From the NCBI GenBank assembly GCA_037447655.1, contig JBBHKE010003430.1, positions 575,822 through 594,522 of the forward strand: a stretch of DNA of 18,701 nucleotides. The letters are read 5' to 3'. The DNA is from Zygnema cylindricum (taxonomy: Eukaryota > Streptophyta > Zygnematophyceae > Zygnematales > Zygnemataceae). The notes below the pieces were generated by a model. That model saw nothing but the letters and a program-made list of their open reading frames with translations. It was not told the DNA's origin and made no database searches. How positions within the stretch are numbered: position 1 is the first letter of the stretch; each line of letters opens with the position of its first letter. Below are positions 8,391-17,655 of the stretch, one piece after another. Made by a program: the position numbers and the translations under genes.

Positions 8391-8836
8391 AAAAAAACTG
8401 GGCAAGATAAATTAAAAAGCACGATGGTAAACCATCTGAGTCCGGGGTACAAAAGGGGTGGCATGGCCAAAACCGAAAAACTACCAGCAGGGGACTAAAC
8501 AAAAACATGAACACAAAAACAAAAACAAAACAACAACAACGAAAATAAAAGCACCCAAACCCAAAATGAAAAGCACGGCAACTGGAAAAATCCAAATCTA
8601 CAACCCCAATCCCAACTCAATTAAATAATCTACGAAAAGCAACCCCGTAAGGCCCCCCAACCCGGGGGAGCACATTGAGGGAGTTCCGGAACACGGCGAC
8701 GATCCATAACCGCAACAGCCGATCGGAGGAGAATAGAAGCCTGCACTAGTTGTAAAGCCACAAAAAAGCGTTGACAATAAAAAGAAGTAAGAACCGAAGG
8801 AGGAGGGCTCCCACGTCCTCGACGCTTGAAAGCACG
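8391..8836 (-). other. 3' untranslated part of the non-LTR element
   Basis: After the stop at 8837 the minus strand has about 445 bases without a coding match. It is G/T-rich with TTGTT and TTTTTG runs, then GTACCCCGGACTCAGATGG near 8448-8430, and ends in a T run abutting minisatellite. Small open frames here show no family resemblance. Confidence 0.55.
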
Positions 8837-11753
8837 TCAAGCGCAAGTACGGAGAAACTCGTCCATTGCAACACCTAGACAACCAAAGATCTCGATCGCC
8901 ATCGGAATAAAGTCATCCATTGGGTCCCAGTGGGCATAATCACGCACTTTCGCCCTAGCTGCATCACGAGTCGCCACCCCAACATGTCGAGCCGCCTGAC
9001 CAACAACCGTTGCTGAAGTAGGGTTCGCCAAGACAATATCACCGGATATACGACGGGCACCATGGAGTAAAACAATATCGATCCGACGCGAGGGAATAAT
9101 ATTAGAAACCTCCCGACGCATAGAAAAGCCCCCATCTGAAGCGATAGTCGCAACAACGTCGCGGATAGTGTCGTGCGCCTGGATCAAACAACCATGGGAG
9201 CAACAAAGCAAATGGACACCATCGAGCCCCAAGACACGACCACAAGCACAAACAAGAGAGCCAAGTAAAGGAGGATGGGGGAGGTCAAGGGGAAACCGGA
9301 GAGCGGTGGTGAACTAAGCAGAGGAAAATCGGAGAGTAGACAAAATAGGTATAGCGAAAAGCTGAGACCCAGAACCAGGTCCACCACAAGAGGGAAGACG
9401 GGCACGCGAAGAGTCAGAGGGAAGAGCCTTGAGAAGCTCGGATTTAATGGCGGCGATAACCCGATCAGAAATTGATTCCTGGACATGCTCAACGGATTTT
9501 GTAACAAGGGTGGAGAAAATTGCCACATCCACTAGGGCATGGGGAGGAAGAGAACGTGACGCGTCTAATAGAGACCGTTGGAAGGCGAACACACCGTGTG
9601 AAACCCGGGGGACAACGGTTGCTAGAACGGGGGTGTCCCCTACCAAGAATCGGGAAATAAGAGTAGAGGCAATAAGGCACCAACTTCCCAAATATGCAGC
9701 AGGAGCAACACGAGCAGTCGATAACAGACCCAACCCCACAGTAGTGACAGGGAGGGATGCCAGAATGCGGGCCGAGGGCCGAAACTCGCGATCAAAAGCC
9801 CCATGACCAAACTGAGTGTGTAGGACGTCCATGAGGCGATCGTCAAAAGCCAAGAAAGAGGAGACAAACGTCGAGGTGGGAAGGGAAGTACGAGTAAGGT
9901 AAGAAGGGCGGTGGGGAGAACACCTAGTTAACATAGCAAAAGCCACTTGGGGATCGAGAAGGTGAGGAAGGTCGTCCACTTCGGCTAGATCTGTCTGTAA
10001 AGCATTGTGAAGGAATTGGGTCACAAAAGTATCCGAACCAAGGGGGAAACCAAGCACACGAATGCCATTGGAGGCAGAAGGGGTTTGAATACCAAGAAGG
10101 GGTTTAAATACCAAGAAGGGGAGTAAAGGAAAGTGGAATATCCTGTGGAGACCAAATAACACACTCCGAAGGCAAAACTGAAAGGCTGAGTTCTGCTAAA
10201 CGTTCCCTTAAAAAATCATAGGCCAACACGACTTGTTTCAGGCCCAATAATTTGTGTATCATCTGCAATCGAAGGGAAAAGGCAAGAAGGGAAGGTGGCT
10301 GCGGAAGCACGAAGGGCCCGTTAATGGGCGAGGGCGAACAAAGGTTCGCTGAGAGGGTCGCTTTGGCGAGTGCAGTCGCAGAGGAGAGAATGAGATCACC
10401 GTTGGCCGAGAAGGAAAGTGTGCTTGTCACAGAATAAAAAGCCCGCACAAAAGGGAATAATTGGACAATTGGAGATGGAGCCGCCATAAGCATTGAAAAA
10501 ATCACGTTCAGATCCACCGTATTGAACGCATTGGAAACGTCGACCTGAAGGACCAACCAATCCGGATGTACATCTAACAAAGCCCTAATCCCGTGGACCA
10601 CGACCTCACATCCTCCTCTCGTGGCCACTCCGAACTGATGAGGAGAGAAACAGCCATGGAAAGCTGGTTGGAGTTGGAGACATATCGCACGAACCACCAA
10701 TCTATGTAAATCCTCTCCGACGGCAATAGGGCGGATCCCACCATTAGGTTTGGCAACTGCCACAAGGCGGGACGCCGTGAGAAGATCACAAATCCGAGGG
10801 GGCACATCCCCACTAGCAATATGAGTACAAACTCGAAAAAACACATCGAGCCCTCGGGCACCTGATTCAGGGGGCAAAACATCGCGAAACAACTCATTCA
10901 CCGTGCCCGAGGGCCCCGCCGCTGAAAGGTGAGGAGAAGAGCTAAGGGCCTTAATAAAAACCTCCCGATCTAAAGTAAAACTCTCAAAAGGCTCAAAGAC
11001 GTGGATGTAAGGGGATAAAGGGGAAGTTGTAGGGGGGTGGAGAGCTCGAAGGACCTCAATAGTGGAAGAAGATCGAGGGGCAAGGGTGAACGGCTGTAGG
11101 GCCCAAACCGCTCGAGAAAGCTCACCAACACGGCCCAAGTGAATTGCTCGACGATAAGAGGTCGGGGCATCTGATGGCCTAGGTGGGCAACGTGGTATGA
11201 AAGAGGTGCCCGATACCGGATACTCATGCTCGGCGTGGAGGGCCTTCCAGTCACCACGAAGGAATCGGCGACAACACCCCACATTTTCTCTAGCCCCACT
11301 GCCCCCTCCACGACGTGGAAGGACTAGGACCCCGAGAGAGAACATAAGAAGAAGGTGCCAAGGAGCAATGTCCGTCGGGTTTGAAGAAATGTGGGACAAG
11401 GGGAGGTGGAGTGATTGTACTATTGTCCTCACGGCCATAGGAATACGGGTGTACAATCGCAGGCTGGGGGCTCCCAAATCATAAGGCCCCAAAACATCTA
11501 ACTCACGGACGAGATTCGAGTCCTCATCTGTGGGGCCAGACGGGAGTGTGGTCGATGACGATTGAGGAGAGGTTATAGACGAAGGACCACCCTGGGCTAT
11601 ACAATGTCGACAAATCTGTGTATGAAGGGAAATACCGGCCCCAGCAGCAAAAAGGTTGTGACACCCAAGACATTCTAAACGCCTAGAGGCTGTTTTACGA
11701 GGTTTGGGTGGAGGTGGGGGAGGGAGAAGGGAAAAAGAGGGGCTTCCGGACAT
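8837..11753 (-). pseudogene. Non-LTR retrotransposon ORF: ZnF - RT - CCHC - RLE
   Basis: It would nick target DNA and copy its RNA there. I start at ATG 11753; the frame opens two codons earlier at a TTG. A zinc finger C-x2-C-x12-H-x3-C (CLGC to HTQIC) is at 11672-11601. RT landmarks follow: AAGPSG, LTASRLVAVAKPNGGIRPIA near 10745-10713, QFGVATRGG, and DVSNAFN at 10541-10521, where the catalytic Asp lies. The Ala-Asp-Asp box (10266-10258) is present but out of frame. A 19-bp duplication (10081-10118) shifts the frame and TAG 9314-9316 stops it. The C-terminus has a Cys/His cluster (9250-9200), then RxDI (Asp codon 9077-9079) and GDIVLANP (Asp codon 9038-9040), resembling a PD-(D/E)xK nuclease. 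With one duplicated unit removed the length is exactly 966 codons. Confidence 0.82.
10081..10118. repeat. 19-bp tandem duplication
   Basis: Units 10081-10099 and 10100-10118 differ at one base (GAATACC versus AAATACC). The extra unit shifts the reading frame of the RT protein and creates the stop that ends its N-terminal part at 10104-10106. Counting only one unit restores one frame from the ATG at 11753 to the stop at 8837, apart from the other defects. Confidence 0.95.
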
Positions 11754-11759
11754 GGTCAA

Positions 11760-12028
11760 TAAGTCGAAGAAGCCATGGGAATTGGGAGGGTGAGAGGAAG
11801 AGAAAAGGTGGGAGTGGAAAAGGAACCATGTGGGATGGGGAAATCGGTAGTGGGCCAGAATATGACATAAAGATTGATGCCGAAAAAGGAGGGGGGGGGG
11901 GGGGGAGGGGAGAGAGGGGGAGAGGGGGAGAGGGGGAGGGGGGGGAAAGAGGGAGAGGGTTCTAATATCGGTTTGGGTATGGGGAGGGGTGGAGGGGGAG
12001 AGGGAAAAGAAATGTTTGTTTTTTTTGG
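11760..12028. repeat. GA/GGGGA-rich stretch upstream of the RT start
   Basis: On plus this is purine-rich, with a run of 15 G at 11891-11905 and repeated GAGAGGGGGA. It lies where the 5' untranslated region of the minus-strand non-LTR element should be. It could be part of that element or a separate expansion. There is no credible gene. Confidence 0.6.
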
Positions 12029-12246
12029 TTTTTTTTTTTTTTTTTTTTTTTTCGAGTGACTGTGTGTATTTGGTGTGTGTGCGCGTTTGTGCGTATGATG
12101 TTTGGAACTCGCTATATGGGGTGATGGGGAGTCTGGCGTTTCAAGGGGGTGGGGGGCTAGTAATGACATAGCGGGATCGCACCTATGGGTTCGCCAATGT
12201 GCGTGCGGTCAGCAGCGGCCGCAGGCCAGATCCGTAGGTTCATGGT
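12029..12246 (-). mobile_element. Possible tRNA-derived SINE with A24 tail
   Basis: On the minus strand GGTGCGATCCC (12183-12173) matches the Pol III box B consensus GGTTCGANNCC at all but one position. A weak box A-like TGGCCTGCGG starts 45 bases upstream (12228-12219), which is tRNA-like spacing. The sequence then runs into 24 consecutive A (plus-strand T24, 12029-12052). No target-site duplication was found and box A is poor, so this is tentative; it may just be the 5' region of the neighbouring element. Confidence 0.3.
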
Positions 12247-12315
12247 AGCGAGGAGTAGTGCTGTCGTGTAGTTAGGGAGTGGAAGACGACAAACTGTAGA
12301 TCCGTAGGTTCATGG
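12229..12315. repeat. 18-bp direct repeat pair
   Basis: AGATCCGTAGGTTCATGG occurs at 12229-12246 and 12298-12315, both exact, with 51 unrelated bases between. It could be the target duplication of a small insertion or a leftover of tandem duplication. Confidence 0.9.
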
Positions 12316-12375
12316 ACACACTGGATACGCACTAAAAACACACTTAACACACTAAATACGCACTAAAAACACCCA
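12316..12375. repeat. CACTAAATAC minisatellite, right block
   Basis: Units such as CGCACTAAAAACACAC and ACACTAAATACGCACTAA are of the same kind as 8108-8390. The 18-mer at 12349-12366 is exactly shared with 8202-8219, so the two blocks were probably one array before the 4-kb insertion. Confidence 0.8.
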
Positions 12376-12537
12376 AAAAAAACAAAAAAGTTTACAGCAG
12401 TCCTATTAGTGTAGCGAAAAAAAGTGTAGAACCAATCAAACTCGTGATCTATTTTTTAAAAGAAAATAACCTCAACAACACTGTGGGGTTAACAATCATA
12501 CAAACAACTATTTGCGCCATTGCACGGTCGCCACAAA
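12376..12537. other. AT-rich spacer
   Basis: An A-rich junction at 12374-12387 is followed by unique-looking AT-rich sequence. No gene or transposon end was recognised. Confidence 0.45.
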
Positions 12538-12865
12538 GTGTGAGAAGGAGAGGGAGAGGGAGGGAGAAGGGGAGAGGAAGGGAGAGGGAGAGGGAGAGGA
12601 AAGGGAGAGGGAAGAGGGAGAGGAAAGGGAGAGGGAGAGGGAGAGGAAAGGGAGAGGGAGAGGGAGAGGAAAGGGAGAGGGAGAGGGAGAGGAAAAAGAG
12701 AGGAAAGGGGAGAACGAGGGATGAGCAGGTTAGAGGGAGAGAAGGGAAAGGGAAACATTGAGGAGAGAAACCGAAAGACAGTCATAGGTTTGGGAGAGGG
12801 GAGAGGGAGAGGGGAGAGAGGGAGAGGGGAGCAAGAAGGAAGAGAAGGAAGAAGATAAAGGGAGA
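12538..12865. repeat. GAGAGGGA array 1
   Basis: Purine-only plus strand built from GAGAGGGA, GGAAAGGGAGAG and similar words. A roughly 24-30-base repeat of GGAAAGGGAGAGGGAGAG is seen at 12598-12695. Arg/Glu/Gly-only frames across it are artefacts. Confidence 0.9.
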
Positions 12866-13242
12866 GAAGAGAGGATTAGAGGTTGATAGGGGATAAAAAA
12901 GAAAAAACCGCATATGTACCAAATAGGGAAAAAAAAAAATCAGTTTTGATAAAAAACATTCAAATTTGATGTAAAAAAAATAAAATCAAATTTGATCTTG
13001 AACCATTTTTTTCGAGGGGTCGAACAAAAATCTTTTAAAGTTTAAAATTAAAACATTTTCTCCGAGTTTTGAATTCCTCTCCTTTTCGAGCAAGTCGCCG
13101 TTTTTGAAATAAACCTAGAAAAAAAGAAAGTAAATATAAATAAAATGGTACATCATAATTTATACATATACATACATATATATAAAAAAAAAGACATTGA
13201 TATATAGTATCATCCACAATATGTCAATCCCACAAGTATAGG
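12866..13242. other. AT-rich spacer, no gene
   Basis: A-rich with repeated CAAATTTGAT words near 12959-12993 and a (TA)-rich run at 13161-13185. The 60-codon minus frame here has no recognisable content. Confidence 0.5.
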
Positions 13243-13795
13243 AGGGGGAGAGGGATAGAAGGAGAGAACAGAGGGAGAGAGGGAGGGGAGGAAAGAGGGA
13301 GAGGAGGGAGGGAGGGAGGGAGAGAGGGTGAGAGGGACAGAGGGGAGACAGGAGAGAGGGAGAGGGAGAAAAGAGATTTGGAGAGAGTGGGAGAGAGGGA
13401 GAGCGGGAGAGAGGGAGAGAGGGAGAGAGGTGAGAGGGACAGAGGGAGAAAGGAGAGAGGGAGAGGAGAGGGAGAGCGGGAGAGAGGGAGTGAGGGAGGG
13501 AGAGAGGGAGGGAGAGAGGGAGAGAGGGAGAGAGGGAGGGAGGAGAGGGAGAGAGGGAGAGAGGGAGGAGAGGGGCGAGAGAGGGAGAGAGGGAGAAAGG
13601 GAGGAGAGGGGCGAGAGAGGGGCGATGGAGGAAGATGGAGGGAGAAAGGGGGAGGTAAAGGGACGTAGAGAGGAAGGCGGAGTGAGGAGGGAGGAGGGAG
13701 GCGGGAGGAGGGAGGCGGGAGGAGGAGGAGGGAGGAGGGAAGAGGGAGGAGCGAAAGGAGAGGGGAAGAGGGAGAAAAGAGTGGACAGGAGAGAC
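13243..13795. repeat. GAGAGGGA array 2
   Basis: About 550 bases of almost pure purine on plus. GAGAGGGA dominates, and GGAGGAGGGAGGCGG units appear at 13686-13740. Its flanks differ from those of the repeat at 4976 and 14543, so it is a separate locus. The overlapping 200-codon Ser/Pro/Leu and Arg/Glu/Gly frames are composition artefacts. Confidence 0.9.
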
Positions 13796-13904
13796 TCTCT
13801 CTCCATCTTCTTGTCCATTTCTATCCCTGTCTTGTTCTTAGAGAGTTCATATTTAACAAGGTACGGGGGGTAGAGGTAACACTTTTTTCCCTACTACCCT
13901 TGTT

Positions 13905-14180
13905 TTTTACCTCTTTCCTTCTTTCTCTCTCTCTCTCTCTCTTTCACTCTCTTCCTCTGTATTTTTGCCACTGTAATTTTTTCCGTGGGATGATGGGAGA
14001 GAAAGAGGGAGAAAGAGGGAGTGGGGGAGAGGACAAACATGGAGAGAAAAGGAAAGAAAAAAGAAACTGAGTGGAAGAGTGAGGGAGGATATGATAGAGA
14101 AGTGAGGTAGAGAGAGAAGGAGAGGAGACGAGGGAAAGGGAGAGAGAGAGGGAAAGGAGAAGAAGAGGGAGAGATGCACA
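13905..14180. repeat. CT run followed by GA array 3
   Basis: A pyrimidine tract (13905-13966, with a (TC)n run near 13924-13942) is followed after a 30-base gap by a purine tract from about 13990 to 14172. The pair could fold back imperfectly, like the larger one at 5768-6256. Confidence 0.82.
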
Positions 14181-14542
14181 CTTTGAATTTCCCGGATTTT
14201 CCAAATGAGGACTGAATAACTCCAATTTCTCCTAAGAAAAAGAAAAAAAAAAGAAAAAAAAAAGGAAACAAAAGAAAAATAAAAGTAAATTAGAAACAAT
14301 TACTTTACAATTTTGACTTTTTACCTTTAATTTTACCGTATTTCTATTGCCATATTTTTTTCCTCTTTCTTCCCATTGATAAAACTTGAGACATAGGGTT
14401 ATTTAAACATCTTATATTTATGTTTTTTCTGATCTGTAACGGTTGTTTTCTTTGTCTTGGTTAATATACATATATATACATACATATACATATATATACC
14501 AATACATACACACACATATATAATATAAATTTATATACTAAA
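14181..14542. other. AT-rich spacer with (TATACA)n run
   Basis: A-rich run at 14235-14285, then AT-rich unique sequence and a TATATACATACATA run at 14463-14523. No gene or transposon end was recognised apart from the start of the next repeat. Confidence 0.55.
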
Positions 14543-15380
14543 ATTTAAATAGTTTTTCTTTCAAGTTTTAAGCAAATATTCACCGGTCGCCGTGGAAACT
14601 CGAAGGCCCAAAAATTGCGAAATGTCGGTTTCTTTTTTGAAAAGCCCTCGACCAATCAGATTGCAGGAATCCACGATCTGGAGGGAGAGGGGGAGAGTGA
14701 GAGAGAGGGAGAGGGAGGGAGAGAGGGAGAGCGACGGGGACAGGGGGAGAGAGAGAGAGGGAGAGAGACAGAGAGAGAGAGAAAGGAGAGAGGGAGTGAG
14801 GTCGAGGGCGAGGGAGAGAGAGTGGGAGGGGGAGAGGGAGAGGGTGATGGAGAAGGAGTCGGAGAGGAAAAGGGAGACGGAGTGTGGGAGAGGGAGGGAG
14901 GGAAAAGGAGAGGGAGAGGAAGAGGGAGAGGGAGAGCGAGGAGTGAGGGAGGAAAAAGAAGAGGGAGAGTTAGCGGGAGAGGGAGAGGGAGAGATAGGGG
15001 GAGAGAGTGGGAGAGCAGAGGGAGAGGGAGTGGGAGAGGGAAAAAAAAGAGGGAGGGAAAGAAATAGAAAGAGAGGGGGGGGAAAAGAAGGAGACGTAGA
15101 GAGGGAGGGAGTGGCGGAAGAAGAGGGGAGAGAGGGAGTGTGAGAAGGACAGGAGAGGGAGAGGGCGGGAAGGAAGTGGGAGAGGAAGAGGGAGAGGGAA
15201 AGAGGAGAGGGAGAGGGAGAAGGAGAGGGAGAAATAGGGAGAGGAAGCGGGAGAGGGAGAGGTAGAGGGAGAGGGAGAGATTTTTCTCACTCGTTCAATG
15301 GCCCCTTCTCGCTGTTTCACTTTGTAAATCCTCAATTTCTGCAAATGGTGTACAAATATCAATATAGGATAAAAAAAAAT
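14543..15380 (+). repeat. GA-core dispersed repeat, copy 2
   Basis: Same order as copy 1: CACCGGTCGCCGTGGAAACT, CCCAAAAATTGCGAAA, GCCCTCGACCAATCAGATT, a purine core (14680-15280), TTTTTCTCACTCGTTCAATG, GTTTCACTTTGTAAATCC and TGGTGTACAAATATCAAT, then TA-rich DNA. Within the cores, irregular words occur in the same order in both copies (GAGGGAGAGTT followed by GGGAGAG, GAGATAG, AGTGGGAGA, then GCAGAGGGAGAGGGAGTGGG). This core is about 120 bases longer. The conserved CCAATCAG is a textbook CCAAT-box word, but a promoter role is speculation. Confidence 0.88.
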
Positions 15381-15545
15381 GTACATATATCTATATACAT
15401 ATATATATATGTATATATATATATATGTGTATATATATATGTACATACATTATATATATAATATATATATATGTGTACATATATTATATATAATATATAT
15501 ATATACATATATTATATACATAATATATATACATTAATAAAAAGT
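15377..15545. repeat. TATATACA/TA microsatellite
   Basis: Continuous TA, TATG and TACA repeats follow copy 2 of the GA-core repeat, in the same place as the shorter (TA)n after copy 1. It could be the tail of the repeat or the insertion target. Confidence 0.88.
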
Positions 15546-15885
15546 AATGGTTTTTGAATTATTGACGGATACAAAAATTGGCACATAATGACCGAAAAAT
15601 TGGTCTTTGAATCGATGACAAGGAACCACATATATTTTGTATACATTGTATATTATACATAGATATAAATATAAATATAAATATTGTTATATATTTTTTA
15701 AAATAATTACGACTTTTGTATTTTTCAATTTATTATACATATGTATGTTATAATTTATATTATTTTATTTATTTCTTTTTACCTGCAAGTTTTCTTTATC
15801 CGAGGGATCGATCGTTTCCAATAATCGACCGTGAAACGCCAATCGGCATGTGTTGCTGTCTGGTTTTTTTAATTTTTTTGTAGGT
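15546..15885. other. AT-rich spacer, no gene
   Basis: Includes an (ATAAAT)n run near 15661-15683 and the palindromic GATCGATC near 15805. No coding or transposon signature was seen. Confidence 0.5.
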
Positions 15886-16365
15886 TAAAGTTTTTTTCTT
15901 TTGTTTTTTTTTTTTTTGGTTCTAGGAAAATAATCTTTTAACCAACATTTTGTCTTTATTGTCCCCATTCTGCATCCTTCCTTTCCCCCCACTAAAGAAA
16001 AAAAAAGAAAAAGGAACGAAGAAAAAAAAGGGAAAAAAAAAGGTGGGATACGAATGTCGGTATCCAATCGAGAGGCGATCAAAAGGGCGTCTTTGGGACA
16101 TATCACCTTCTCTCCCTCCCCCACCCCCAACAAAAAACCAAAAAAAAATAGAAAAAACCGTGAGTTGAAAAAAGATAAAAAAGAAAAGGAAAAAAAAACT
16201 GGATGTTATCGGAACTAATACAAAGCTAGACCCACTCATGACTTGCCCGACACTCCGGCAGCCATTAAAAAAAAAAGTAAGAAGAATCGCAAAAAACACG
16301 GCGACGGGGGAAAAAAAAAAAAAAAAAAAAACTGACTGTAAGGCAAAAAAAAAAAAAAAATGTCT
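15886..16365. repeat. Homopolymer-rich stretch (T and A runs)
   Basis: T-runs at 15891-15919, A-rich runs at 15995-16041 and 16136-16200, and long A runs at 16312-16330 and 16345-16360. Lys-only and Phe-only frames result. Between them lies short unique sequence with no recognisable gene. Confidence 0.8.
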
Positions 16366-16374
16366 TGCGGGTAG

Positions 16375-17427
16375 ACGACCGACCAACCGAGGAACCGCCA
16401 GACCGGAACCCAAAAGTCTGAGGGACCGACCGACGACAGACAGACGGACGGACGGAGGAACCGACGAATCGAAGGACTGACGAATCGGACAACCGACGGT
16501 CCGATGGAGCAAGGATCGGACGACCGAGACCAGAATATCGACGGATCAGATGACCGACAGATAGACCACTCGATCGACTGACTGACCAACAGACGGAGAG
16601 ACAGACTGACCGACCAATTGACGGACAAACAGACAGACAGACAGACGGAGAGACAGATAGACAGACCGACAGAGAGGCAGACCGACCAACCAGTTGATGG
16701 ACCGACAGACAGAGAGACATGCCGACCGACTCACCGACCGATGGACCAACCGACCGACAGATGGAGAGACAGACCGACCGACAGAGATACCGACCAACCG
16801 ACTGACCAACTGACCGACAGACGGAGAGAAAGACAGACAAACCGATCGACGGACGGATGGACAGACGGACCACCGACAGACGGAGGGACCGCCCAATGGA
16901 CGGACAGACAGCTCAAAGCACGGACAAATCGACCGATTGACGGATCGAGGGGCCGGCCGATCAATCGATGGACAGACCAGCCGAATCAACCGACCAACGG
17001 ACCGACCAACTGACCGACAGACCGACCGACTAACCATAGCGATCATACCGACGCACTGACAGACCGACTGTCCGCCCAACCAACCGACCCAACTGACTGA
17101 CCGGCAGACAGATCGGCCGACCGACCGACTGAACGACGGGCGGGCAGACCGACAAACGGACGGATGGACGGACCGATCGACCACCCGCCCGTCCGACGGA
17201 CGGATGGACGGACCGACCGATCGACCGACCAACCGTCTGTCCGACCGTACCGACCTACCGACCAACCGACCGACCAACCGACCGACCGACGGACCAACCG
17301 ACAAATTAACCGATCGACCGATCGGCCGACCGATCGACCGACTGATAGACCGACGGACGGACGGATGGACCAATCGACTGACCCAAAACTGCCCGACCCA
17401 CCAATGACCGACTTTCTGAACGACACT
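16375..17427. repeat. Degenerate tetranucleotide (GACC)n microsatellite, ~1 kb
   Basis: For more than 1 kb the plus strand keeps a four-base rhythm of GACC with variants GACA, GACG, GACT, GATC, GATG and AACC. Because 12 bases give four codons, every frame encodes a four-residue pattern (Thr-Asp-Arg-Pro on plus, Ser-Val-Gly-Arg on minus) and stops are rare. This explains the overlapping long open frames on both strands, including one of 342 codons. None is a gene. Confidence 0.95.
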
Positions 17428-17454
17428 TCTCAATTGGTAACATAGATTAATGGT

Positions 17455-17655
17455 GCATATCGATTGAAATTGAAGCCGACATACCTCAATTTTGTATGCC
17501 ATAATATCAAGAATTTCATAAAACGATATCTTACAAAATTTGCCAACAAATATTGAATACGCAATAATCGCCAATGCTTTTTGTATTTTAGATTCAACTT
17601 ATGGTGTTTTAGATTTTTCAATGTACAACAGAGTGTAGGTTTTACAGAATGTACG
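17455..17655 (+). pseudogene. Second copia Gag fragment / dispersed repeat copy 2
   Basis: The interval 17502-17655 aligns with 4378-4525 (copy 1). Just upstream, a short frame reads IEIEADIPQF, comparable to the EADKVTGFL of the Gag relic at 3894-4397. After a stop come residues like the Tyr-x-x-Phe-x-Lys-Thr-Ile of copia Gag. So this looks like a fragment of the same Gag family, cut on its left by the tetranucleotide repeat and on its right by a new tandem array. The nucleotide repeat is solid; the Gag assignment is tentative. Confidence 0.6.

Larger units (their letters stand above)
8391..12309 (-). mobile_element. Dead non-LTR retrotransposon, endonuclease likely restriction-like
   Basis: On the minus strand a single long coding region (11753 to 8837) carries an N-terminal Cys/His zinc finger, a reverse transcriptase and a C-terminal zinc-binding plus nuclease-like region. 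That is the arrangement of early-branching non-LTR elements (R2, NeSL, R4/Dong group) with a restriction-like endonuclease; there is no apurinic endonuclease domain. The 3' untranslated part, 8836 to 8391, ends in nine T on the minus strand next to minisatellite, with no poly(A). The 5' part above 11753 is poorly defined and may include other insertions, so the right border is uncertain. Minisatellite of the same kind flanks both sides. Confidence 0.75.

Noticed and set aside
8598-8882. 94-codon minus frame after the nuclease region
   Set aside because: Different frame, no similarity, lies in the 3' untranslated part of the non-LTR element.
12231-12246. Similarity to the conserved 3' end of 18S rRNA (TCCGTAGGT)
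   Set aside because: Only nine bases match and the flanks do not resemble rDNA.
13210-13873. Two opposite open frames of 180-200 codons
   Set aside because: Purely GA/CT composition (Ser/Pro/Leu or Arg/Glu/Gly); no start context or family.
16546-17574. 342-codon minus-strand open frame rich in Ser-Val-Gly-Arg
   Set aside because: It lies across a tetranucleotide array that opens all frames on both strands; no domain, only a four-residue periodicity.
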